From: a virus
IMG/VR virus record: IMGVR_UViG_3300028378_000434
Location: 1-35,097 of that record
Length of the DNA stretch: 35,097 bases
Strand: one strand, 5' to 3'
Shown one piece after another: positions 24,022 through 30,851 of this stretch. Under the pieces are notes generated by a model. The model did not search any database. It was not told where the DNA came from and worked only from the letters and a program-made list of their open reading frames with translations. Position 1 is the first letter of the stretch. Every line of letters begins with the position of its first letter. A program made the translations under genes and the position numbers.

Positions 24022-24246
24022 TTATCCCTTAGTAGATTTTGAGTCATCAGCTCTTTGATAAGTTCTTTCTTCCTGATATTTACCATTTTTCTTATGAATT
24101 TTTACTGAGCCAGTTTTGTTTTTCATATATCCTTGCATATATTTAACTAAATCTTCTTTATTATTTGAATTTTTAATAGAACGTTCAGAACCTTGTTTCT
24201 TAAATTTTCATTTATTTTTTGTATAAACTATATCAAAATTATCCAC
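24022..24246 (-). pseudogene. Small gene broken by in-frame TGA
   Basis: An open frame of 74 codons in which codon 13 is TGA. The pieces are MDNFDIVYTKNK and, in the same frame, KFKKQGSERSIKNSNN ... NKTGSVKIHKKNGKYQEERT ... DDSKSTKG. A strong AAAGGAGGT site lies 11 bases before the GTG. Preservation of frame on both sides of one stop suggests a recent TGG to TGA change. Selenocysteine use is the alternative, but no convincing SECIS-like stem follows and the neighbouring residues are not redox-like. Product unknown; the ending is basic and hydrophilic. Confidence 0.55.
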
Positions 24247-24285
24247 TACAAAAAGATACCTCCTTTCATATTTCATAAATATAGA

Positions 24286-24327
24286 CAAAAAAATCCTGCT
24301 TAGAAATACTTAATTTCTTAGCAGGAT
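24286..24327 (-). terminator. Terminator of the toxin-antitoxin operon
   Basis: Reading leftward, ATCCTGCTAAGAA pairs with TTCTAAGCAGGAT (24293-24327, 13 pairs with one mismatch), followed by seven T (24286-24292). A strong intrinsic terminator 24 bases after the Panacea gene. Confidence 0.9.
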
Positions 24328-24351
24328 CATTATTAATATTAAAAGAGTATA

Positions 24352-25353
24352 TTATATAGTGATATCTCGAGCATAATTATATGAAATTAGTTGATTATGA
24401 ATTGTTTCTTGGTAAGCCCTTTCAGAATGAGTTTTGTCAATAATATCAGAAGCAGTTGTGTCTTTAAAATGATTTGTTATTGATTTCATAGTTTCAAGTT
24501 CTTCTTCTGAAAATAATGAACTGTTGAATGATTTTTTATTTTCTATTATTTCCCCTTCATAATATTCTATCATTTCTTCAAGTTTAATTACCCCATAATC
24601 TTCAATTAAAATATCTAACAAAGCATAAATGTGTTTTGGTACAGGTCCAAGTTGCCAATGAACAAATGGTGTACCTGCAATTGAAATATTATTATTTTTA
24701 AAATTAAGAAACTCAGAATAGAATATTAATTTAATAAGTTTAGTTTTCCATAACTTTTCAATATTTTGAGAAAAATAAAGAACCATGTTACAAAATTTGT
24801 CAATATCAAAATCTCTATTACCTTTAAATTCATCCTCTATATTTTGTAACTTTCTAACATAAATATTATCTGTAATTGATTTTTTCATTAAAAGGTCTTT
24901 TGCTTTTTCTTTTACATTTTTATATAATTCATCCGATATATTATTCTTGTTTTTTTGTAGAAAATCAAGCATATTATCAGGTTGTTTAATAAACGATAAC
25001 ATTTGATCATGAGCTTTACCTTGTAAAGCACCATTTTCATATCTATGAATAGTAACTTGTCCCCAACTTAGTAATCTAGAAAATGCACGTTGACTTAAAT
25101 CATATTTATTACGAATTTCTGTAATTTCTTTTGGCAACAACATATTGTATTTTTTTCGATAGAGGTTATATGCTTTTTCCAATGAATTATCAAAATCAGC
25201 GTCTTTGATAATTTCTTCCCCGCAATTATTACAAATATATTTTGTCGTTTTAATCTCAAAAATATCTCCTCTAATATCATGATCTATAACTTCTTGTTTT
25301 TTTTCAAAACTATTATCATTAAAACATTTAGTGCAAAAAATTTCTTTATTCAA
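24352..25353 (-). CDS. MqsA-HTH-Panacea antitoxin
   Basis: A 333-residue antitoxin with three parts. Residues 5-50 are an MqsA/HigA-type zinc finger (C7-x2-C10 and C41-N-N-C44). Residues about 74-125 are a helix-turn-helix (LSQRAFSRLLSWGQVTIHRY). Residues about 185-300 are a Panacea (DUF4065) domain, recognised by KLIKLIFYSEFLNFKNN and VHWQLGPVPKHIYALL. Panacea domains are known to neutralise many unrelated toxins. The gene lies 22 bases downstream of a small toxin-like gene and shares its promoter, which carries a 22-bp palindrome that this HTH may bind. Confidence 0.85.
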   Translation of the reverse strand: MNKEIFCTKCFNDNSFEKKQEVIDHDIRGDIFEIKTTKYICNNCGEEIIKDADFDNSLEKAYNLYRKKYNMLLPKEITEIRNKYDLSQRAFSRLLSWGQVTIHRYENGALQGKAHDQMLSFIKQPDNMLDFLQKNKNNISDELYKNVKEKAKDLLMKKSITDNIYVRKLQNIEDEFKGNRDFDIDKFCNMVLYFSQNIEKLWKTKLIKLIFYSEFLNFKNNNISIAGTPFVHWQLGPVPKHIYALLDILIEDYGVIKLEEMIEYYEGEIIENKKSFNSSLFSEEELETMKSITNHFKDTTASDIIDKTHSERAYQETIHNQLISYNYARDITI

Positions 25354-25375
25354 AGAAATACCCCCCTCCAGGTAT

Positions 25376-25732
25376 TTATTTAAAAGGATAGTGAATAGGC
25401 TTTTTACTTTTATGAATTTTAAAACATACTATATATTTCTTGTGGATTCTAAATTTAATATAAATTACTTGATTTCTAAAATTAAATCCAAATTCCCATA
25501 CGTGACCTGGATATCCATCTCTATCTTTGCTAGGTCCATAATGATAATTTTTGATATTAAATTTCTTTATTTCTTTTTTTATTGTTTTTCTGTATATATA
25601 ATGTTTCTTTACAAAATGATTAGTAGAGTTTGCAAAATTCAGACTATATTCTGACTGAAAATTATCATTAGCACCATCCTTCAATTTTCTTAAAAAATCT
25701 GATGTCAATTTTTTTCTTTCTTTTTTGTTCAA
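25376..25732 (-). CDS. Putative toxin paired with Panacea antitoxin
   Basis: A 118-residue, strongly basic protein encoded directly before the Panacea antitoxin. The ending CFKIHKSKKPIHYPF and the middle GYPGHVWEFGFNFRNQVIYI have the beta-sheet pattern of RelE/MqsR-like ribonuclease toxins. No exact family is recognised, and catalysis is unproven. The start is TTG at 25732. The AGGAG site is 14 bases upstream, a long gap; a TTG seven bases nearer is out of frame. Toxin-first order and shared operator are typical of MqsRA/HigBA-type pairs. Confidence 0.65.
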   Translation of the reverse strand: MNKKERKKLTSDFLRKLKDGANDNFQSEYSLNFANSTNHFVKKHYIYRKTIKKEIKKFNIKNYHYGPSKDRDGYPGHVWEFGFNFRNQVIYIKFRIHKKYIVCFKIHKSKKPIHYPFK

Positions 25733-25765
25733 TGATCAATTTAACACTCCTTTGAACTAATTTCA

Positions 25766-25820
25766 ATTATATTACATTTAATACTATTTTTCAAGCAAAA
25801 CGCTATCAATTGATAACGTT
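25766..25820 (-). promoter_or_regulatory. Promoter and palindromic operator of toxin-antitoxin pair
   Basis: Leftward boxes TTGAAA (25789-25794) and TATAAT (25766-25771) with a 17-base spacer. Five bases upstream of the -35 box lies a 22-bp palindrome with one mismatched pair (25799-25820, core TATCAATTGATA). The core resembles the operators bound by antitoxin HTH domains, so autorepression is likely. Confidence 0.75.
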
Positions 25821-25873
25821 TATAGGGAGAGGGGCAAGATGTTGTTTAAGATGTAAACTTAGATATTAATAAA

Positions 25874-26641
25874 TTAATCAAAAGATAACTGGTATAACAC
25901 TACTTCGAAATCAACAGCTCTAGCTGCTTTGATAAGTTGTTCATCTATATTAAAAGATAATATGATCCCTCTAACTTTTTGAGTTGGTTTAGCAAAGTGT
26001 TCTCTAACATCATTAATATAACGAGCAAGTTGACCAATAACTCGATTTGCACTTCCTTTTTTTAGTTCAACTACTACTATATCACCTTTTTCATCTTTAC
26101 AAAGAAGATCAATTATATTATTCGGAGAAAATGATACTTGACGATTGATAATATCAAGACCTTTTGATTTTAAAGTATTTTTGGAATCTAATAAGTTTTC
26201 TATATCTTCTTCATTAATATTGATTTTCAATCTATTTTTATAATTCAATTTAAGATTTTGGGTAAAATTTCTTATTCCAATCAATTCATAGAAATCTTTT
26301 TCGGTAATATCTGTTGAGGCACTTCTACTTAGTTGTTCAGTATATTTTTGAGGTAACAAATTTTGATTAACAACAAAATCCCATTCATTTACTTTTTCTA
26401 AGGGGTACCAAATGTCATCGTTCTCATCTTTCCGTTTAGAATCAGCAATTTTAAAATCGCCAATAAAATCTTGTGCACCAAAAACTTTAAGAATACATTT
26501 ATCCCCCTTTTGAAATTCATCTTCTCTCACTGAAGGATAAAATTTTCTAGATCTTAAAAAATTATCAGCTGTCCATTTAGAATCCCAACCTGACGTGTCA
26601 TAATCTCTAGAATGTTTTGAACTTACTATCCAATAGCTCAT
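25874..26641 (-). CDS. PUA/EVE-like plus NucS-type nuclease
   Basis: A 255-residue two-domain protein. Residues 1-110 begin MSYWIVSSKHSRDYDTSGW and contain KGDKCILKVFG, the pattern of EVE/PUA-like domains that read modified bases. Residues about 140-255 are a NucS-like PD-(D/E)xK nuclease with D178 (NNIIDLLC), E192-L-K194 (VVVELKKG) and the QLARY motif at 204-208. The active-site residues are complete. This predicts a modification-dependent DNA endonuclease used against phages with altered bases; that is inference from the domains. ATG start behind a TAGGGAGGAATAATATG-type site. It is a single gene in its own transcription unit. Confidence 0.75.
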   Translation of the reverse strand: MSYWIVSSKHSRDYDTSGWDSKWTADNFLRSRKFYPSVREDEFQKGDKCILKVFGAQDFIGDFKIADSKRKDENDDIWYPLEKVNEWDFVVNQNLLPQKYTEQLSRSASTDITEKDFYELIGIRNFTQNLKLNYKNRLKININEEDIENLLDSKNTLKSKGLDIINRQVSFSPNNIIDLLCKDEKGDIVVVELKKGSANRVIGQLARYINDVREHFAKPTQKVRGIILSFNIDEQLIKAARAVDFEVVLYQLSFD

Positions 26642-26779
26642 ATTATTCCTCCCTAATATTTATAAAATAGAATAATTCATATTAATTTATAATTATTGAT
26701 AAAGTATATATATCCTTTATATGAAATTAATATTTGAGAAGTATAACAAAGTAAGAAAAATGATTTTGTAATTATAAAA

Positions 26780-26827
26780 TCCAACAAAACCTGCAGGAAG
26801 CACGAAAGTGCGGCAGGTTTTATTGGA
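26780..26827. repeat. Long imperfect hairpin with GAAA loop
   Basis: TCCAA/TTGGA, then AAAACCTGC/GCAGGTTTT, then GCAC/GTGC around a GAAA tetraloop: three stacked stems within 48 bases. It could act as a terminator on either strand (it has T- or A-rich arms), or it is a dispersed repeat unit. Confidence 0.7.
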
Positions 26828-26880
26828 CTGCTTAATATTAATACAAATCTAGTCTTTTCTTCGAGAGCAATGTGAAAACA

Positions 26881-26908
26881 CATCTAAAATGATGCGTCAT
26901 TTTAGATG
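26881..26908. repeat. 12-bp perfect hairpin
   Basis: CATCTAAAATGA (26881-26892) and TCATTTTAGATG (26897-26908) are exact inverted copies with a TGCG loop. No T-run follows. It is part of the repeat block. Confidence 0.75.
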
Positions 26909-26962
26909 GTTTCAAATGTTGTCCACCAAGTTGCCTTCCCCCATTAAGATGCAACCTTATAT

Positions 26963-26984
26963 GGACGGCTGGTCATTGCCGTCC
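26963..26984. repeat. GGACGGC/GCCGTCC hairpin
   Basis: A seven-base G+C-rich perfect stem (26963-26969 with 26978-26984) and an eight-base loop, directly before the G-run cluster. Confidence 0.65.
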
Positions 26985-26993
26985 TGTTTGAAA

Positions 26994-27035
26994 GGGGGTT
27001 GATGGATGGGGGTTTGGGGGAAGGAATTTGGGGGG
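26994..27035 (+). other. Potential G-quadruplex
   Basis: Four runs of guanine on the plus strand: G5 at 26994-26998, G5 at 27008-27012, G5 at 27016-27020 and G6 at 27030-27035, with loops of nine, three and nine bases. In DNA this AT-rich, such a cluster is not expected by chance. It lies about 110 bases upstream of the AbrB promoter. Folding is predicted from pattern only. Confidence 0.6.
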
Positions 27036-27146
27036 AAACATGTCATTGCGAAGGAGAAAAGGCGGTGTAATAGTAAAAAGCTTTCTGCTATTGTATATCT
27101 AATAAACAAAAGTTTTCTAATTGATAGTTTAGCACACATTTTTATC

Positions 27147-27176
27147 TTGCATGATATTACCAATAATTGTTAAAAT
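27147..27176 (+). promoter_or_regulatory. Promoter of AbrB-like gene 1
   Basis: TTGCAT (27147-27152), an 18-base spacer containing ATATTACCA, and TAAAAT (27171-27176). Spacer and boxes are nearly copied at the second AbrB gene. Confidence 0.65.
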
Positions 27177-27211
27177 AATATACAAATAGAAATAAATTAG
27201 GAGTGATAATA

Positions 27212-27454
27212 GTGGAAAGTACAGGAATAGTAAGACAAATTGATGAACTAGGAAAGATAGTAATACCGAAGGAACTAAGGGAAAAAATGGAACTTAGACA
27301 AAAGGATTCAATTAAGTTTTATGTTGAAAAAGGAAGATTAGTTTTAGAAAAATATGAAGATGGCTGTTTTTTCTGTGGTGATTTGGAACAAACTTTTGAG
27401 TTTGCAGGAGTTACTATATGCAAGAATTGTTCAGATAAGATGAATGAAAAATAG
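27212..27454 (+). CDS. AbrB-type regulator with zinc finger, copy 1
   Basis: An 80-residue DNA-binding protein. Residues 1-48 are the AbrB/SpoVT swapped-hairpin domain (ESTGIVRQIDELGKIVIPKE, LRE, then KFYVEKGRLVLEKYE). Residues about 50-75 are a small zinc site, CFFCGD ... ICKNCSD. Start choice: a frame opens at 27203, but GTG 27212 has TAGGAG eight bases upstream and gives the usual xxSTGIVR beginning. It is followed by its own terminator at 27478 and then a paralogue. It may regulate nearby accessory genes or itself. Confidence 0.85.
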   Translation: MESTGIVRQIDELGKIVIPKELREKMELRQKDSIKFYVEKGRLVLEKYEDGCFFCGDLEQTFEFAGVTICKNCSDKMNEK

Positions 27455-27477
27455 TAATATAACATATTCAATATTTG

Positions 27478-27507
27478 AAACTGTCCTTTTTTATAGGACA
27501 GTTTTTC
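27478..27507 (+). terminator. Terminator after AbrB-like gene 1
   Basis: AAACTGTCC pairs with GGACAGTTT around a T-rich loop, then a run of T. It separates the two AbrB paralogues into different transcription units. Confidence 0.85.
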
Positions 27508-27603
27508 ATTTTACTTATATGTGGTTTTTACAGTTTAAAATTAATTTTATTGTTGTTTCATCTAAAAAAGTAAATAAATTAAGAAAGCAGGCACATTTAA
27601 AAC

Positions 27604-27633
27604 TTGCAAAATATTACCATTTATTGCTATAAT
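27604..27633 (+). promoter_or_regulatory. Promoter of AbrB-like gene 2
   Basis: TTGCAA (27604-27609), 18-base spacer with ATATTACCA, TATAAT (27628-27633). Matches the promoter of copy 1 in boxes, spacer length and the downstream AAATAGAAATA. Confidence 0.8.
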
Positions 27634-27668
27634 AATAAATAAATAGAAATACAATAAGGGTGGTTATA

Positions 27669-27935
27669 ATGAAAAGCACAGGTATTGTTAGAAAAATTGA
27701 TGATCTTGGAAGAATTGTTATTCCAAAAGAGTTGAGAGAAACCATGAATTATAAGAAAGGAAGTCCTGTTGAAATATTTGTTGAAGAAGGCAAAATATTT
27801 TTAGAAAAATATGAACCAGGATGTATTTTTTGTGGAGAGATGGATGATATTTATGAGTTTGAGGGAGTTATGATGTGCAAAGGTTGTTTGAAAAAGATAT
27901 ATGATAATGAATTAAAAGGAGAAAATGAATGGTAG
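27669..27935 (+). CDS. AbrB-type regulator with zinc finger, copy 2
   Basis: An 88-residue paralogue of the previous gene: KSTGIVRKIDDLGRIVIPKE, then VEIFVEEGKIFLEKYEPG and a CIFCGE ... MCKGCLKK zinc site. Start: ATG 27669 with AAGGG eight bases upstream; the frame runs back to GTG 27660 but that lies at the binding site. The two copies have clearly diverged in the middle (MELRQKDSIK against MNYKKGSPVE), so the duplication is not recent. Their shared promoter type suggests a shared control, possibly mutual. Confidence 0.87.
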   Translation: MKSTGIVRKIDDLGRIVIPKELRETMNYKKGSPVEIFVEEGKIFLEKYEPGCIFCGEMDDIYEFEGVMMCKGCLKKIYDNELKGENEW

Positions 27936-28215
27936 GTTATAGAATTGTAAATTTATGTGTGTGTATGGAATAATGATGAATAAAAGGTTTATTTTGGTTG
28001 AAATAATTATTTTTATTCAAAAGACTTATGTATTAAGATGGTAAATAACATTGAGTAATTAAAAAGTTGTAAATTTAATATTGAACTTAAATTAATCATT
28101 ATATAAAATCAAATTTTTAATGGAAATATTTAGAAATATTTTGTTAAAAACCTTGTTATGACAACTCTTGTGTGGTATAATAATTTCAATAAAAATGAAA
28201 ATTGAAGTGAATTAA
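27936..28215 (+). other. AT-rich gap after AbrB genes
   Basis: No supported ORF in these 280 bases. The last 60 bases carry a promoter (28153-28181) for the broken small gene that follows. Confidence 0.6.
28153..28181 (+). promoter_or_regulatory. Promoter of broken small gene
   Basis: TTGTTA (28153-28158), 17-base spacer, TATAAT (28176-28181); four of six and six of six matches. A live-looking promoter in front of an ORF with an early stop. Confidence 0.6.
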
Positions 28216-28434
28216 ATGACAAATAATTTTGAAGCTGATGACACATATAAATAAAAAAGTTATTTTGAATCTGGTTATAATTTTCTAGATGGTGAATATA
28301 AAAATAAAGAAATTTCTGATGGTTTTTCAATTAATCCACATAAAGAAAACATTGAATTAAGATCACCAAAAGAGCAATGGTTAGAAGGTTTTGAAGATGA
28401 TGTAAGAGAGTATCATAAGACATATAATAATTAA
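28216..28434 (+). pseudogene. Small acidic gene broken by in-frame TAA
   Basis: A 72-codon frame with TAA at codon 13. MTNNFEADDTYK precedes it and KSYFESGYNFLDGEYK ... NIELRSPKEQWLEGFEDDVR follows in the same frame. It ends at TAA 28432. The downstream part is clearly protein-like (acidic, aromatic-rich). Only a weak GAAGTG site precedes the ATG. In a shifted frame just after, LDFPEKNHFEWITEEVMEE (ending at about 28515) looks like another coding remnant. Together they suggest a decaying accessory gene or genes upstream of the restriction operon. Family not recognised. Confidence 0.5.
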
Positions 28435-28597
28435 GTGGTATTGTTTGGATTTTCCAGAGAAAAATCATTTTGAGTGGATAACTGAAGAGGTTATGGAAGA
28501 GTCATTTAAAAAGTAAATTCTATAGAGCTTTATTATTTTTAAGTAATTATTGTTAGTGTTAATTATAGAATAAGAAAAGTGAACTGGATTATTAAAA
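28435..28597 (+). other. Degraded region before restriction operon
   Basis: AT-rich sequence with a short coding-like remnant up to about 28515 and nothing recognisable after it. Confidence 0.45.
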
Positions 28598-28641
28598 GTT
28601 AAAAGTTTTTTATTGATATAAGGTTAAAAGTTTCATATAAT
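28598..28641 (+). promoter_or_regulatory. Restriction operon promoter with direct repeats
   Basis: TTGATA (28613-28618), a 17-base spacer and TATAAT (28636-28641) form a strong promoter about 100 bases before the methyltransferase. GTTAAAAGTTT occurs twice, 25 bases apart (28598-28608, 28623-28633), the second copy within the spacer. This suggests an operator for a controller or the methyltransferase itself. Confidence 0.65.
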
Positions 28642-28745
28642 GGTTTTTAAGTAATTTGAGATTAAAAATTACTATTTTTAAATAAATATATAATTTAGAA
28701 TATAATGCAATATTAATTAAAAACAACATAATTTGAGGGGATATA

Positions 28746-30614
28746 ATGAGATATTTAGGAAATAAGACTAAATTATTAGATTTTATAGGAAAAGTAATAA
28801 AGAATCATGATATCGAAGGAGAAACATTTGCTGATTTATTTGCTGGAACTGGTGCCGTAGGAGACTATTTTAAGGATGATTATAAAATCATAGCAAATGA
28901 TTATATGTATTATTCAAAAATATTAAATGAAGCTAAATTATTAAACAATAGTATACCAACATTTAAAAAATTCAAAGAGAAGTATGACGTTGGTCCATTT
29001 GAGTGGTTAAACGCAAAAAAATATAAGGCTCAAGATAATTATTTTATTTATCAAAACTATACTCCGGTTGGCAATCGAAAGTATTTAACTGAAGAGAATG
29101 CTATTAAGATCGATGGGATTCGTTTAGATATTGAAGATTTTTTTGAAGAAGAAATTATTGATTATAATGAATATGTTTTTTTATTAGCTTCTTTGATTGA
29201 AAGTGTTCCTAGTGTTTCAAATACATCAGGTACTTATCAAGCTTTTTTTAAATTTTGGGAATCACGTTCTTTAAAAGAATTTATTTTAGAACCATTAGAA
29301 ATGAAAAAAGTTAAAAATATAGATGAAAATAATAAAATATTTAATGAAAATACTAATAAGCTTGTTAGAGAAATATCTGGGGATATTGCTTATATTGATC
29401 CTCCTTATACTACTACTCAATATACGGTTGCATATCATTTGTTGGAAACAATAGCAAGATATGATTATCCTGAAATTTTTGGAAAAACTGGAAGACGTGT
29501 AAAACGTGAATTCTCTAATTACTCTAATAAATCTAAAGCAATAAAAGAATTTGAAGATTTATTTAGACAAATTAATTTTGATCATGTGTTTTTAAGTTAC
29601 AGTAATCAATCTATTATACCTTTAGAAGAAATGGTTGAATTAGTTAAATTATTTGCAAAAAATGATGAGGTATATGTAGAAAAAAATAATTATCGTGAAT
29701 ATTCAACTAATAATTCTAGTCAAAAAGGGAATGGGAAAAAATTAAAAGAAGCTATAATTTATTTCAAAAAGGATAATGAAATTAATAAATCTCCTCTTAA
29801 TTATTCTGGTAGTAAGGATGATATTCTTCCGGAGATATTTAAGCAGCTTCCTAAACATGTAGGAACTTTCGTTGATGCAATGGGAGGAGCTTTTAATGTT
29901 GGGGCAAATGTTTTTGCCAAAAATAAAGTTATTTACAATGAATATAATCCATATATATATGAAATTGTTAACATGATTATTACTAAAGGAAAAGAAGAAT
30001 TAATTAAAGAGGTTGAGGGAGTAGTAGAAAAATTCAATTTGGAAAAAGAGGCAAAAGAAGAATATATATCTTTAAGAAATTACTACAATAATAAAGATAA
30101 GTCAGCTTTGAATCTTTTTACTTTGCAAATATATGCTTTCCAAAATATGATAAGGTTTAATAATTCCCAAGAAATGAATACACCTGTAGGAAATAATGAA
30201 TTTAGTGATGGTATTATGGAGCGTATTATAAAATTTAAAATTAAGTCACCAAAGTTTGAGTTACGAAAAGGCAAATATCAAGAATTGAATATAGATGAAT
30301 TACCTGATGATACAGTTTTTTATTTCGATCCTCCATATTTTGTTACTAAAGCTGAGTACAATGATGGGAAAAGAGGATTTGATGGATGGGGAGCTAATCA
30401 AGAATCTGAATTACTTAAATTTTTATCATCTGTTCATAATAAAGAATATAAATTTATGTTGTCAAATGTGCTTCATCATAGAGGTAAAAAAAATAATTTG
30501 TTAATTGAGTGGCTTGAATCTAATGAGTTTAATGTTATAAATGTAGGAACAACTGGAATAAAATATCCAAGAAAAGAAGTTTTGATTACAAATTACAAAT
30601 TGTTTAAAAAATAA
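28746..30614 (+). CDS. Two-domain M.FokI-like adenine methyltransferase
   Basis: A 622-residue fusion of two D12-class (Dam-like) N6-adenine methyltransferases. Domain 1 (1-345): MRYLGNKTKLLDFIGKVI, SAM-binding FADLFAGTGAVG (28-39), catalytic DPPY (218-221). Domain 2 (346-622): LNYSGSKDDILPEIFKQLPK, SAM-binding FVDAMGGAFNVG (375-386), catalytic DPPY (528-531). Both active sites are complete. In M.FokI and LlaI-type enzymes each domain methylates one strand of an asymmetric site, so self-protection of a type IIS-like sequence is expected; which sequence cannot be read. GAGGGG lies eight bases before the ATG. Three restriction genes follow after a structured gap. Confidence 0.9.
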   Translation: MRYLGNKTKLLDFIGKVIKNHDIEGETFADLFAGTGAVGDYFKDDYKIIANDYMYYSKILNEAKLLNNSIPTFKKFKEKYDVGPFEWLNAKKYKAQDNYFIYQNYTPVGNRKYLTEENAIKIDGIRLDIEDFFEEEIIDYNEYVFLLASLIESVPSVSNTSGTYQAFFKFWESRSLKEFILEPLEMKKVKNIDENNKIFNENTNKLVREISGDIAYIDPPYTTTQYTVAYHLLETIARYDYPEIFGKTGRRVKREFSNYSNKSKAIKEFEDLFRQINFDHVFLSYSNQSIIPLEEMVELVKLFAKNDEVYVEKNNYREYSTNNSSQKGNGKKLKEAIIYFKKDNEINKSPLNYSGSKDDILPEIFKQLPKHVGTFVDAMGGAFNVGANVFAKNKVIYNEYNPYIYEIVNMIITKGKEELIKEVEGVVEKFNLEKEAKEEYISLRNYYNNKDKSALNLFTLQIYAFQNMIRFNNSQEMNTPVGNNEFSDGIMERIIKFKIKSPKFELRKGKYQELNIDELPDDTVFYFDPPYFVTKAEYNDGKRGFDGWGANQESELLKFLSSVHNKEYKFMLSNVLHHRGKKNNLLIEWLESNEFNVINVGTTGIKYPRKEVLITNYKLFKK

Positions 30615-30643
30615 TTTAGTAAGTTTTTTATTTCGTAAGAATT

Positions 30644-30730
30644 AAAATAATATTGAAAATTTGAGCGACTATATTTCATATGTGGAAAAGAAGTTGCTAC
30701 TTTTATAAATTTTCAATATTATTTTTTTAT
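30644..30730 (+). terminator. Large stem-loop between methylase and restriction genes
   Basis: AAAATAATATTGAAAATTT (30644-30662) is repeated exactly in inverted form at 30707-30725: 19 perfect pairs. T's run on after the second arm. Inside the 44-base loop AGCGAC can pair with GTTGCT. It sits between modification and restriction genes, so it may cap the methylase transcript or attenuate read-through into the nuclease genes. Confidence 0.7.
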
Positions 30731-30798
30731 ATTTAATTCACATATTTATAAATAATTAATAGTAAAATGTTCTTTTATAACACTTTATTGGAAATAAT

Positions 30799-30828
30799 TT
30801 CACTTTTATGATAAATTATATATATAAT
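30799..30828 (+). promoter_or_regulatory. Candidate promoter of restriction genes
   Basis: TTCACT (30799-30804), 18-base spacer, TATAAT (30823-30828), 24 bases before the next start codon. It would let the nuclease genes be expressed separately from the methylase. The surroundings are very AT-rich, so false matches are possible. Confidence 0.5.
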
Positions 30829-30851
30829 TTGTTATGGAGGTGTGAAATAAT

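Larger units (their letters stand above)
26642..27146. other. Gene-free repeat-rich block
   Basis: About 570 bases separate the nuclease from the AbrB gene. No supported ORF is present. The first part (26642-26770) is very AT-rich. The rest is far more G+C-rich and packed with three hairpins and a G-run cluster (listed separately), then a short TCATTGCGAAGGAG element resembling dispersed palindromic repeats of many bacteria. Confidence 0.6.

Noticed and set aside
24022-24246. Selenoprotein reading of the in-frame TGA
   Set aside because: No convincing SECIS-like stem directly after the codon, no redox-type motif, and no selenium genes visible.
25331-25654. A 107-codon frame opposite the toxin gene
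   Set aside because: It lies almost entirely antisense to the toxin and reads as low-complexity hydrophobic sequence; no binding site.
27444-27632. A 62-codon frame between the two AbrB genes
   Set aside because: It runs through a clear terminator and the second AbrB promoter and starts inside the first gene.
28130-28330. A leftward 66-codon frame before the restriction operon
   Set aside because: It is antisense to the broken gene and its promoter, with AT-driven composition and no binding site.
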